From assembly GCF_046630445.1 (NCBI RefSeq), contig NC_092341.1:290884501-290948500 (forward strand): DNA of 64,000 nucleotides, in the 5' to 3' direction. A program made the translations under genes and the position numbers. This DNA comes from Rutidosis leptorrhynchoides (lineage: Eukaryota > Streptophyta > Magnoliopsida > Asterales > Asteraceae). Of the stretch, positions 53,647-64,000 are shown one piece after another. Numbering within the stretch: the stretch's first letter is position 1; every line of letters begins with the position of its first letter. The notes beneath the pieces are model-generated. The model worked only from the letters and a program-made list of their open reading frames with translations. It was not told the origin of the DNA and did not search any database.

Positions 53647-56494
53647 CTGTGCATGAAGAGCTGAATAGAGAAAGGTAATCTTGAAAAACCAAAAAAGATC
53701 CAATTTTGTTGGTGTTTTTATAAACAAGAATTAAAACCCAATAAAATAAATTAATAAGGAATAATGGGATCATGAAAAGATTTAGTAATTCAGATGATAT
53801 CAGACCCACCCATTATCCATAACTTTAAAGCAAAAACACCCAGTTGTGTAAAGAAGAAAAGAACCTAAATAAATTGACAAGTTTAGCATTAAACTAATCA
53901 TTTGTGACAATAATGGTGTTGTTATCTTGTTGGCAATTAAAAAAAGCTTGCAGCTTTTCATATGCAAAGTTTGAAAATGCAGAATAATGTACAACTTTTT
54001 ATGCGGGATGTAGATGTTATTTAATTCATGGTGTTCTGAATTTGGGGATCTTTAATTTAATCTGGGATGAAACTAATTATCTAATAAAGGGTTACGTCTT
54101 TTGAACGACGTGGAAGGTTATTACAGTTTGAAAACGCGCACCACCTCATTATTGTGCGCCAATAATTAGGTCTAGGTTTTTTATAACTTGATTCGAGCTT
54201 AGGTGTCGAGTTTTCTAACCTAAAAAGTGTATGACTGTATAAAATGGAAGATACTCGCAAGTTTTTTTTAGCGTGTTTTTAGGTGATTGTTTATGAGAGT
54301 TTACCGAAGTTTACAAAAGTTTGAGCTTATAATTTTATTAAAGTAAAAGACATAAACTTTATTTGGTAGACAATGGAAAATAGAGTTTATTAAAAAATAA
54401 GACCTAATGTTTTAAGCTTCTAAAACTAGTTTTCTCAAAAAAAGAAAAAAAAAATACAGCTAAGTTAACATTTACAGAACGATAACTTAAATATCTATTT
54501 ATCAAAATACAAGCCACATCAGAGTTAAGTTTGTCAAACACGTCTTCACTATCCAACTCCCATCCTCTAACATGCAACAAACCTAATCTAACCTAATCAT
54601 TAAGGGAGGAATGTGGAAGATTAGTACGAAACTAAGTTAATGAAATCTATCTAACAAAAGTGTTGCATCAAACATGCAACGACCAAGACAAGCTAACATC
54701 ACGGTCTAGCATACAAGGCCATATATGAATGCTAACATCATGAACTAGCATACAAGCAAAGACAATACAAGGGTCAGCGGCTTGTACGGAGCTACGACCC
54801 TAGTTGATCGGGCCAGAGTCTACCAATGATCTTTCCCGTTGAATCAACTGCATAACTCTCCAAACATAACGCATGCGTCCTTCTGTGTTATACTGCACAA
54901 ATAGCAGGTCTAGAACCAACCTCCTCAGACCCGGTTGACCTCATACGGCCTTCAACCTCCACAGGCTCGGTTGAGAGTCTCCAACCTCCTCTGGCCCTGT
55001 TGGTGCTAAAAGTTAAGTGCACCTATCACCTAAGAACAACATAAACAAAGTCAGTATAATGTTCTAATCAAAATTAAACACACGGGCATCATAACAGCTT
55101 AGAAACGACAGTTAAACAACAAAACACAGAACCATACCTGCTGATACACATCCGTACGGATACGAGCGTCATCCGTACGGATTCAGACCCATCCTTACGG
55201 ATCCAAGGTAGTTACACCTGTACGGTTTCATGACTCATCCGTACGGTTTCATGACTCATCCGTACGGATCCAATCTGCATCCGTACGAGTGTAGTTCATC
55301 TGAAGCAGGAGCAGTTTTCAACGGATTTCAAGCCAAAATTCCTCAAATCTCGTTTTTGTCCAATTTTTGACATCAAAACATCATACAAAACATACACAAA
55401 ACTTTTATGAACATTTACTTACTCACTTGACATCAAAACAACACCTATTTCACAAGATTTTGACCAAAATCCTTTTTTACACAAAACCTAACCAAAAACC
55501 CATTTAAACTCAGATTCAAACACGAAATTGACCAAGATTTATCTTGTAAGGACAACGAAATCACTAGTAACAACTAACACAACTCGATTTGAACATGAAA
55601 AACGAGATCAAAGGGTGTTAGGGTTTTGGATCAAAAGTTAGGTACGTGAGGGTTGGTTTCGTATTTGGGAAAAATGGTAGAAACTAAGCAAATATAATTA
55701 ACAGTTATCTGAAATACTGCACACTTCGTTAGGCGGTCCTAACAGAGCTCAAATTAAATAAATAAATCTGTTATGTGACTTTTGTCACAAACTGGTCGCA
55801 TCAAAATAATCAAATAATTATAAACATATAATTAAATTGAAAGCATACATTTAACCAAATATATAAACCTAAGGGCAATTTAGTAATGCTACGTCTAACC
55901 CCAGGATCTGTCTGTTACGTAAACTATTGTTTGTTGCCTTCAAAGTATATTGATCATAGCGTTTACGATACTTAAATTTACAATACATTTTGCTTCAAGA
56001 CAAGTATTATCAATAATGAAGATTTTCGTCATTGTACTTGTATCATACAAATAATAGGTGCCAATACGAACGTTTTCAAATACTATTTTATAGAGATGTC
56101 GTGCAACGCACATGATCATATCTCTAGTAAGTTAGTATAATCAAGCCCAAGCTTGTATAAAAACTTATAATGATACATCGCTATTGCATTCTCTCTATAA
56201 GAAGATTCAATTTTTGAATGATGAACCGTCTTGATGTTTTTTCAATGAAGCCCAAGCTTTGTATCACGAAACATCATGAATCTCTCAAGACAAGCTTGAA
56301 GCATAAAGTAGTAGCGCATAACTAAACTCATTGAACTAGTGAGGTTTCTAACTCTTTTTCTAACAACTTCAAGATATGTTGGTGAGAATTGAATTTGAGA
56401 TTTTGTGAAGATATCAATAGGCTATCTTGTAATTTAGGTGTGACACTCTAATTAGGGAAACAAAATAATAAGGTTGACACAGAAAAATTATATT
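53647..56494. other. TGA upstream region and unexplained intergenic DNA
   Basis: The first part is the 5' leader and promoter of the TGA gene. From about 54750 the base composition changes: a CCTC/GAGGTTG-rich degenerate repeat (54915-55005), the CCGTACGG cluster (55148-55288), then AT-rich DNA. It could be a degenerate transposon, but I found no LTRs, inverted ends or protein motifs. Confidence 0.5.
55148..55288. repeat. Cluster of palindromic CATCCGTACGGAT words
   Basis: Seven full or one-to-three-base-variant copies of CATCCGTACGGAT in about 140 bases, irregularly spaced by 6-20 bases, including CATCCTTACGGAT and TCATCCGTACGGTTTCATG. Confidence 0.85.
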
Positions 56495-57599
56495 ATACCT
56501 GTAACGACCCGTCAAAATCGCTATTGACGCGGCACGTTAATCATTGATTCCACAGTGATGTTTTGACCTATATATGATACGTTTTGATAAAATATTGCAT
56601 TCATTAAAATAAGTGACTTTCTAAACATAGAAAGTTATAAACATGTGGGCGAGTGCTTAGGTATAAGCAAAACCCCGAAATACATAAGTCTTTAATTTAC
56701 AGGTTGACATCACAGTCCAATTATTTATTACACAACGCAGTTTTATTTTGAATGCAACAAACTTTGTACAAAGCATGAGAGACTCCATGCAGACAACAAG
56801 CACATCACAGCGGAAGCATTCTAAGGACCTGAGAATAAAACATGCTAAAAAGTCAACACGAATGTTGGTGAGTTATAGGTTTAATTGCTCGAGTCATAAA
56901 CATATATACAGATAGACCACAAGATTTCATCAAAAGTTTATCAATAGATTCTACGTAACAGAGCACCCTGGTAACTAAACTTAACGCTATAGTGATAATT
57001 ACCCCATTCATTTTAATACACGCAAACCAACGTGTCTTAAACTCAAATAACATACGTCCGTTAAAAGGCTAGCGCTCTAGCTCGGACGGGGATGTCAAGC
57101 CCTATGGATCCATATACAATTATTCGCGCCCACTAGTCCATATCCTATGTACTGGTAGCTACTAGTTACCAAAGCTAAGGGATTTTCGGTTTAACTCAGT
57201 GTAGAATTTAGTATGTACTTGTGTCTTATCGCGTTTAAAATAAATTGCATGTATTCTCAGCCCAAAAATATTTAAAGTATTTAAAAAGGGAGACTATAAC
57301 TCACAGTTCAATATTGAGACTCAATATTGTAGGCAAATTGCGTAGACGTAATGATGGTAGACGACTGTATGGTTGGCCTTGGATTCAAGAACAATACCCC
57401 TAATAATACCCAATATTTCCTTAGCTTAAAGCGGTTTGAAACCCGAATTAAAAACACCCGCGTATATACCTTATTATTATTAAACTTTAAATTATAAATT
57501 ATAAATATTATTATGGATTGCAGAAGAAAGAAAGAAAATAAATATGATAAACTCGTCCGAATTCTTGGCTATTTATAGCACATGGCCAGAATTTTGGGG

Positions 57600-57647
57600 C
57601 CATGCGATCGCATGGCTTTCCAGGCCATTTCCCATGCGATCGCATGG
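57600..57647. repeat. Two perfect 16-bp palindromes in the LTR
   Basis: CCATGCGATCGCATGG occurs at 57600-57615 and 57632-57647, each a perfect inverted repeat with three CpG or GATC sites. Confidence 0.95.
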
Positions 57648-57694
57648 GGTGGTCTGCCAGCTCATTTGTGATTTGTTTTCTAGTTCGTCGACAT

Positions 57695-57887
57695 CAAATA
57701 GTGTTTTACTGCAACAAATAGTGTTAACTGTAGCAAATAGTGTTACTGCAGCAAATCACTGTAGCAAGTCGTTTTTACTGTAGCACTGTAGCAAAATACG
57801 GTTTCACTGTAGCAAATAGTGTTTTACTGTAGGAAATAGTGTTTACTGTAGCAAATAGGGTTTTACTGTAGGAAAGTCGTTTTTACT

Positions 57888-57890
<3 letters not shown>
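57695..57890. repeat. Minisatellite of TACTGTAGCAAATAGTGTTT units
   Basis: About nine degenerate copies of a roughly 20-bp unit; the run continues in the partial LTR at 59631-59745. Confidence 0.85.

Positions 57891-57892
<2 letters not shown>

Positions 57893-57960
<68 letters not shown>
57893..57960. repeat. (AT)n microsatellite
   Basis: About 33 uninterrupted AT units; only about 9 in the partner LTR (59765-59782). Confidence 0.95.
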
Positions 57961-57965
<5 letters not shown>

Positions 57966-58139
57966 CATATACATACATATAATTGTTCATGAATCGTCGA
58001 GAGTAATCAAAGGTAATTGTATATATGAAACAGTTCTAAAATTTTGAGACTCAATCTAACAGACTTTGTTTAACGTGTTAAAATAATAAATCGTATAGAG
58101 AATTGGTTTAAATAAGTCAAAAAATTTCGGGTCATCACA

Positions 58140-59629
58140 GTACCTCCCCGTTAAAGAAAATTTCGTCCCGAAATTTTGAGTAGTACCTGTTTCATGAGCG
58201 ATATCAGTGAACAAATGTGGATACTTTTGCTTCATTTGATCTTCACGTTCCCAAGTAAACTCGGGTCCTCGTCTTGCGTTCCAACGAACCCTAACTATCG
58301 GTATTTTGCTTTGTTTTAATTGTTTGACCTCACGGTCCATGATTTCAACAGGTTCTTCGATAAAATGGAGTTTATCATTGATTCGTATTTCGTCAAGAGG
58401 AATTATGACATCCTCTTCAGCTAAACATTTCTTCAAATTTGACACGTGAAATGTGTTGTGAACACTACTAAGTTCTTGCGGTAGCTTTAATCGATAAGCA
58501 ACTGTTCCAATTCTTTCGGTGATTTCAAAGGGTCCTACGTACCTAGGACTTAGCTTTCCTCGTTTACCGAATCGTACAACACCTTTCCAGGGTGAGACAT
58601 TCAACATGACTTTGTCGCCCACTTAAAATTCTAGCGGTTTTCTTCTTACATCAGCATAACTCTTTTGGCGACTCATGGCCGTTTTCAATCGCTGTTATAT
58701 TTGAATGATCTTTTCGGTGATTTCGTGAATAATTTCTGGTCCAGTAAGTTGTCTTTCTCCTACTTCACTCCAAAATATAGGAGATCTGCACTTTCTACCG
58801 TAAAGTGCTTCAAATGGCGCTGCATTAATGCTTGTATGATAGCTGTTATTGTATGAAAATTCTGCCAACGGTAAGTGTCGATCCCAACTGGTTCCAAAGT
58901 CAATCACGCATGCCCGTAACATGTCTTCCAATGTTTGTATTGTTCTTTCACTTTGACCATCTGTCTGTGGGTAATAAGCGGTGCTCATATCTAATCGAGT
59001 TCCCAATACTTTTTGTAATGATTGCCAAAAACGTGATGTGAATCGAGTATCGCGATCAGATATGATGGAGATGGGTATACCATGCCTGAAAACTACTTCC
59101 TTCAAATATAGGCGTGCTAATTTCTCCATACTGTCTGTCTCCTTTATTGGTAGAAAGTGAGCTGATTTAGTTAGACGATCAACTATCACCCAAATAGTAT
59201 CATGACTACTTGCAGTCCTTGGCAATTTCGTAATGAAATCCATGGTTATTCTTTCCCATTTCCACTGTGGAATTTCTGGTTGTTGCAGTAATCCTGACGG
59301 CTTTTGGTGCTCAGCTTTGACCTTTGCACACGTCAAACATTTGCTTACATAAGTAGCAATTTCTGTCTTCATATTAGGCCACCAATAAAACTTCTTAAGA
59401 TCGTGGTACATTTTCCCATTTCCTGGGTGAATTGAGTACCTCGTTTTGTGTGCTTCATCCAGTACTAGTTGCCTTAGATTACCATGTTTTGGTACCCATA
59501 TCCTATCAGCAAAATACAGGGTTCCATCGGCTTTTACTTCAAGTTGTTTTTCTAACCCTTTGCTCATTTCACCTTTTTCGTTTTCTTCTTTTAAAGCTTC
59601 TAACTGTGCTGCTTGTATTTGCTTTCTAG
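58140..59629 (-). pseudogene. Integrase and chromodomain part of pol, broken Tekay-like element
   Basis: The - strand gives an integrase zinc finger ([13 protein letters not shown] ... [12 protein letters not shown]), the core ([37 protein letters not shown]) and a C-terminal chromodomain-like segment ([18 protein letters not shown]). About 75-80% like the same part of the Tekay at 3719. Broken. Confidence 0.9.
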
Positions 59630-59951
59630 CTGTAGCACTGTAGCAAAATACGGTTTCACTGTAGCAAATAGTGTTTTACTGTAGCAAATAGTGTTTACTG
59701 TAGCAAAGTAATTTTTACTGTAGCAAATAGGGTTTTACTGTAGGAAAGTCGTTTTTACTTGTAGATATATATATATATATATACATACATATAATTGTTC
59801 ATGAATCATCGAGAGTAATCAAAGGTAATTGTATATATGAAACAGTTCTAAAATTTTGAGACTCAATCTAACAGACTTTGTTTAACGTGTTAAAATAATA
59901 AATCATATAGAGAATTGGTTTAAATAAGTCAAAAAATTTCGGGTCATCACA
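59630..59951 (-). repeat. Partial second LTR of the broken Tekay-like element
   Basis: Matches the right-hand part of 56500-58139 closely, including the minisatellite and final GGGTCATCACA. Confidence 0.88.
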
Positions 59952-59956
59952 ATACC

Positions 59957-60613
59957 TTCCAAAATTCAACAAAGAATGTCACCTTTCGCTCATCTATTCC
60001 GCCCGTCTTGACATGGTGCTTTCTCTAATTATCATTTACCGCCCTTTTCTTAGAGGTGGAGGGTCCCATGCTTTTAGATGTACACAAATTATAAAAGTTT
60101 TCGAGAATTACGATATGCATAAAGGGTATTTCCATTACCAAGTGAATGCCATTGAACCTTCTTCCTTAAAGAAGCGTTAAAAAATATCAATTTAAATCCT
60201 CTAAAATTAAAATTACAATTTAACATAATAAATTATGTAATCACCCACCCAAACCAACTTCCAAAAACAAAACCAAATCACGAAAGAAGCTGAGCAAATC
60301 AACCAAATTACAAGGTAAAGATCGGGCATATAAGAAGTGTTGTTGGGCGAACATCAGAAGGTGGAAATCTTCCTCGAAGATGATGTATGTGAAGAATTCG
60401 GCTAGGAGTAAGAGTGACAAATTGCTCCGATCAGAATGCTCCTCTTGTGTTGGTTTGAAATCAAAATCAAAATCAAAGAAATCCTCCTCTAATCAACAGG
60501 ATTTCAACTCATCAGAAGACTTATCTAGTTCAGTTCAATTGATGGGAGTGCGTGAATTTGGAGCAAAACTTGGTTTAAAATGGGAGGATAAGGAATCAGA
60601 CAAGGGGTTAAAC
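59957..60613 (+). other. Unidentified stretch with a small ORF, cut by the second Tekay
   Basis: A frame opens at 60380 (MMYVKNSARSKSDKLLRS, then lysine and serine-rich KSKSKSKKSSSNQ, then VREFGAKLGLKWEDKESD) and runs into the LTR that starts at 60614. The composition and the final segment recall the N-terminal linker of plant LINE ORF2 proteins, but this is weak. No introns or promoter elements recognised. Confidence 0.35.
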
Positions 60614-63600
60614 TGAAATGTCCCGTTCTTATTGATTAAAAACGTTCCATATTAATTGATTTCGTTGCGAGGTTTTGACCTCTATATGAGACGTTTTTCA
60701 AAGACTACATTCATTTTAAAACAAACCATAACCTTTATTTCATCAATAAAGGTTTAAAAAGCTTTACGTAGATTATCAAATAATGATAATCTAAAATATC
60801 CTGTTTACACACGACCATTACATAATGGTTTACAATACAAATATGTTACAACAAAATAAGTTTCTTGAATGCAGTTTTTACACAATATCATACAAGCATG
60901 GACTCCAAATCTCGTCCTTATTTAAGTATGCGACAGCGGAAGCTCTTAATAATCACCTGAGAATAAACATGCTTAAAACGTCAACAAAAATGTTGGTGAG
61001 TTATAGGTTTAACCTATATATATCAAAGCATAATAATAGACCACAAGATTTCATATTTCAATACACATCCCATACATAGAGATAAAAATCATTCATATGG
61101 TGAACACCTGGTAACCGACATTAACAAGATGCATATATAAGAATATCCCCATCATTCCGGGACACCCTTCGGATATGATATAAATTTCGAAGTACTAAAG
61201 CATCCGGTACTTTGGATGGGGTTTGCTAGGCCCAATAGATCTATTTTTAGGATTCACGTCAATTAGGGTGTCTGTTCCCTAATTCTTAGATTACCAGACT
61301 TAATAAAAAGGGGCATATTCGATTTCGATAATTCAACCATAGAATGTAGTTTCACGTACTTGTGTCTATTTTGTAAATCATTTATAAAACCTGCATGTAT
61401 TCTCATCCCAAAAATATTAGATTTTAAAAGTGGGACTATAACTCACTTTCACAGATTTTTACTTCGTCGGGAAGTAAGACTTGGCCACTGGTTGATTCAC
61501 GAACCTATAACAATATATACATATATATCAAAGTATGTTCAAAATATATTTACAACACTTTTAATATATTTTGATGTTTTAAGTTTATTAAGTCAGCTGT
61601 CCTCGTTAGTAACCTACAACTAGTTGTCCACAGTTAGATGTACAGAAATAAATCGATAAATATTATCTTGAATCAATCCACGACCCAGTGTATACGTATC
61701 TCAGTATTGATCACAACTCAAACTATATATATTTTGGAATCAACCTCAACCCTGTATAGCTAACTCCAACATTCACATATAGAGTGTCTATGGTTGTTCC
61801 GAAATATATATAGATGTGTCGACATGATAGGTCAAAACATTGTATACGTGTCTATGGTATCTCAAGATTACATAATATACAATACAAGTTGATTAAGTTA
61901 TGGTTGGAATAGATTTGTTACCAATTTTCACGTAGCTAAAATGAGAAAAATTATCCAATCTTGTTTTACCCATAACTTCTTCATTTTAAATCCGTTTTGA
62001 GTGAATCAAATTGCCATGGTTTCATATTGAACTCTATTTTATGAATCTAAACAGAAAAAGTATAGGTTTATAGTCGGAAAAATAAGTTACAAGTCATTTT
62101 TGTAAAGGTAGTCATTTCAGTCGAAAGAACGACGTCTAGATGACCATTTTAGAAAACATACTTCCACTTTGAGTTTAACCATAATTTTTGGATATAGTTT
62201 CATGTTCATAATAAAAATCATTTTCTCAGAATAACAAATTTTAAATCAAAGTTTATCATAGTTTTTAATTAACTAACCCAAAACAGCCCGCGGTGTTACT
62301 ACGACGGCGTAAATCCGGTTTTACGGTGTTTTTCGTGTTTCCAGGTTTTAAATCATTAACTTAGCATATCATATAGATATAGAACATGTATTTAGTTGAT
62401 TTTAAAAGTCAAGTTAGAAGGATTAACTTTTGTTTGCGAATAAGTTTAGAATTAACTAAACTATGTTCCAGTAATTACAAGTTTAAACCTTCGAATAAGA
62501 TAGCTTTATATGTATGAATCGAATGATGTTATGAACATTATTACTACCTTAAGTTCCTTGGATAAACCTACTGGAAAAGATAAAAATGGATCTAGCTTCA
62601 ACGGATCCTTGGATGGCTCGAAGTTCTTGAAGCAGAATCATGACACGAAAAACAAGTTCAAGTAAGATCATCACTTGAAATAAGATTGTTATAGTTATAG
62701 AAATTGAACCAAAGTTTGAATATGATTATTACCTTGTATTAGAATGATAACCTACTGTAAGACACAAAGATTTCTTGAGGTTGGATGATCACCTTACAAG
62801 ATTGGAAGTGAGCTAGCAAACTTGAAAGTATTCTTGATTTTATGAAACTAGAACTTTTGGAATTTATGAAGAACACTTAGAACTTGAAGATAGAACTTGA
62901 GAGAGATCAATTAGATGAAGAAAATTGAAGAATGAAAGTGTTTGTAGGTGTTTTTGGTCGTTGGTGTATGGATTAGATATAAAGGATATGTAATTTTGTT
63001 TTCATGTAAATAAGTCATGAATGATTACTCATATTTTTGTAATTTTATGAGATATTTCATGCTAGTTGCCAAATGATGGTTCTCACATGTGTTAGGTGAC
63101 TCACATGGGCTGCTAAGAGCTGATCATTGGAGTGTATATACCAATAGTACATACATCTAAAAGTTGTGTATTGTACGAGTACGAATACGGGTGCATACGA
63201 GTAGAATTGTTGATGAAACTGAACGAGGATGTAATTGTAAGCATTTTTGTTAAGTAGAAGTATTTTGATAAGTGTCTTGAAGTCTTTCAAAAGTGTATGA
63301 ATACATATTAAAACACTACATGTATATACATTTTAACTGAGTCGTTAAGTCATCGTTAGTGGTTACATGTAAGTGTTGTTTTGAAACCTTTAGGTTAACG
63401 ATCTTGTTAAATGTTGTTAACCCAATGTTTATAATATCAAATGAGATTTTAAATTATTATATTATCATGATATTATCATGTATGAATATCTCTTAATATG
63501 ATATATATACATTAAATGCCTTTACAACGATAATCGTTACATATATGTCTCGTTTAAAAATCATTAAGTTCATAGTCTTGTTTTTACATATGTAGTTCAT

Positions 63601-63864
63601 TGTTAATATACTTATTGATATTTTTACTTATCATAGTATCATGTTAACTATATATATATCCATATATATGTCATCATATAGTTTTTACAAGTTTTAACGT
63701 TAGTGAATCACCGGTCAACTTGGGTGGTCAATTGTCTATATGAAACATATTTCAATTAATCAAGTCTTAACAAGTTTGATTGATTAACATGTTGGAAACA
63801 TTTAATCATGTAAATATCAATCTCAATTAATATATATAAACATGGAAAAGTTCGGGTCACTACA
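60614..63864 (-). repeat. 3' LTR of the second Tekay element
   Basis: 3251 bp, about 170 bp shorter than the LTRs at 259 and 10287 and a few percent different from them, mainly in the AT-rich end. Confidence 0.93.
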
Positions 63865-63899
63865 GTACCTACCCGTTAAATAAATTTCGTCCCGAAATT

Positions 63900-64000
63900 T
63901 TAAGCTGTTGAAGGTGTTGACGAATCTTCTGGAAATAGATGCGGGTATTTCTTCTTCATCTGATCTTCATGCTCCCAGGTGAACTCGGGTCCTCTACGAG
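63900..64000 (-). CDS. Gag-pol C-terminal end, second Tekay element (partial)
   Basis: Corresponds to the last about 33 residues of the frame at 3719-8320 with one visible base change (near 63969). Continues outside the window. Confidence 0.85.
   Translation of the reverse strand, partial: RRGPEFTWEHEDQMKKKYPHLFPEDSSTPSTA

Larger units (their letters stand above)
56500..58139 (-). repeat. Complete LTR of the broken Tekay-like element
   Basis: Starts TGTAACGACCC and ends GGGTCATCACA on the + strand. Contains the conserved ACTTGTGTC...CATGTATTCTCAGCCC core (57218-57270), two palindromes, a minisatellite and a long AT repeat. Confidence 0.88.
56500..59951 (-). mobile_element. Broken Tekay-like Ty3 element
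   Basis: Bounded by ATACC duplications at 56495-56499 and 59952-59956. Parts: a complete LTR (56500-58139, 1640 bp), an internal piece with integrase and chromodomain parts of pol (58140 to about 59629), and a partial second LTR (about 59630-59951). Gag, protease, reverse transcriptase and RNase H are missing, so the copy is dead. Sequence is related to, but clearly different from, the Tekay at 259. Confidence 0.9.
60614..64000 (-). mobile_element. Second Tekay element of the same family (right part outside the window)
   Basis: A 3' LTR at 60614-63864, the polypurine tract GTACCTACCCGTTAA, then the C-terminal end of gag-pol to the window end. TAAAC (60609-60613) is the expected left target duplication. 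It has the same orientation as the element at 259. Whether it carries the F-box frame cannot be seen here. Confidence 0.93.

Overview
This is a plant nuclear DNA window, AT-rich and dominated by transposable elements, with three intron-containing or secreted-peptide host genes in its right half. The LTR families (Tekay/Del and Athila Ty3 elements and a SIRE-type Ty1 element with a long extra coding region) and the spliced plant genes (a TGA-type bZIP factor, an EPF-like peptide, an AAMP-like WD40 protein) point to a eudicot. The flavour of the LTRs suggests the daisy family (Asteraceae); that last step is inference from memory and not a search result.

Positions 1-40838 are one nested stack. 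The outermost layer is a SIRE-type Ty1/copia element on the + strand, whose RNase H end (20336-20784), accessory 'env-like' coding region (33210-39618) and right LTR (39891-40838) lie in the window. Into its RNase H region went an Athila-type Ty3 element (pieces 1-258 and 13712-20335, right LTR 18348-20335). Into that Athila went a Tekay/Del element on the - strand (259-13711, target duplication TCCAC), which looks whole and very young: its two 3425-bp LTRs are almost identical. A second insertion in the SIRE element (21123-32945, duplication GTATG) is a non-autonomous Tekay-related element with 3.9-4.2 kb LTRs and almost no coding content.

The most unusual object is the young Tekay element. 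Between its primer-binding site and its gag-pol gene it carries two further intact - strand reading frames: an acidic repeat protein (9445-10077) and an F-box protein of the At2g35280-like plant family (8626-9309). A retrotransposon carrying a host-derived F-box gene could influence ubiquitin-mediated turnover of a host factor; this is a hypothesis.

From 41 kb onward the DNA is mostly host. A hAT transposon (41081-42968) containing a LINE end abuts the promoter of an 11-coding-exon WD40 gene (43589-47121, AAMP-like). Its third coding intron holds a foldback element with telomere-like TTTAGGG repeats. An EPF/EPFL secreted peptide gene (47970-48251) follows. A seven-coding-exon clade I TGA bZIP gene (52912-49066, - strand) comes next; its last intron contains a SINE and a tandem array in which the end of the preceding exon, with its splice donor, is repeated four extra times. 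The residue corresponding to one of the two redox cysteines of Arabidopsis TGA1 is arginine here.

The right end holds about 2.8 kb of unexplained non-coding DNA with a cluster of CCGTACGG words, a broken Tekay-like element (56500-59951, duplication ATACC), a short stretch with a small unidentified reading frame, and the start of a second copy of the F-box-bearing Tekay family (60614 to the window end), inserted in the same orientation as the first.
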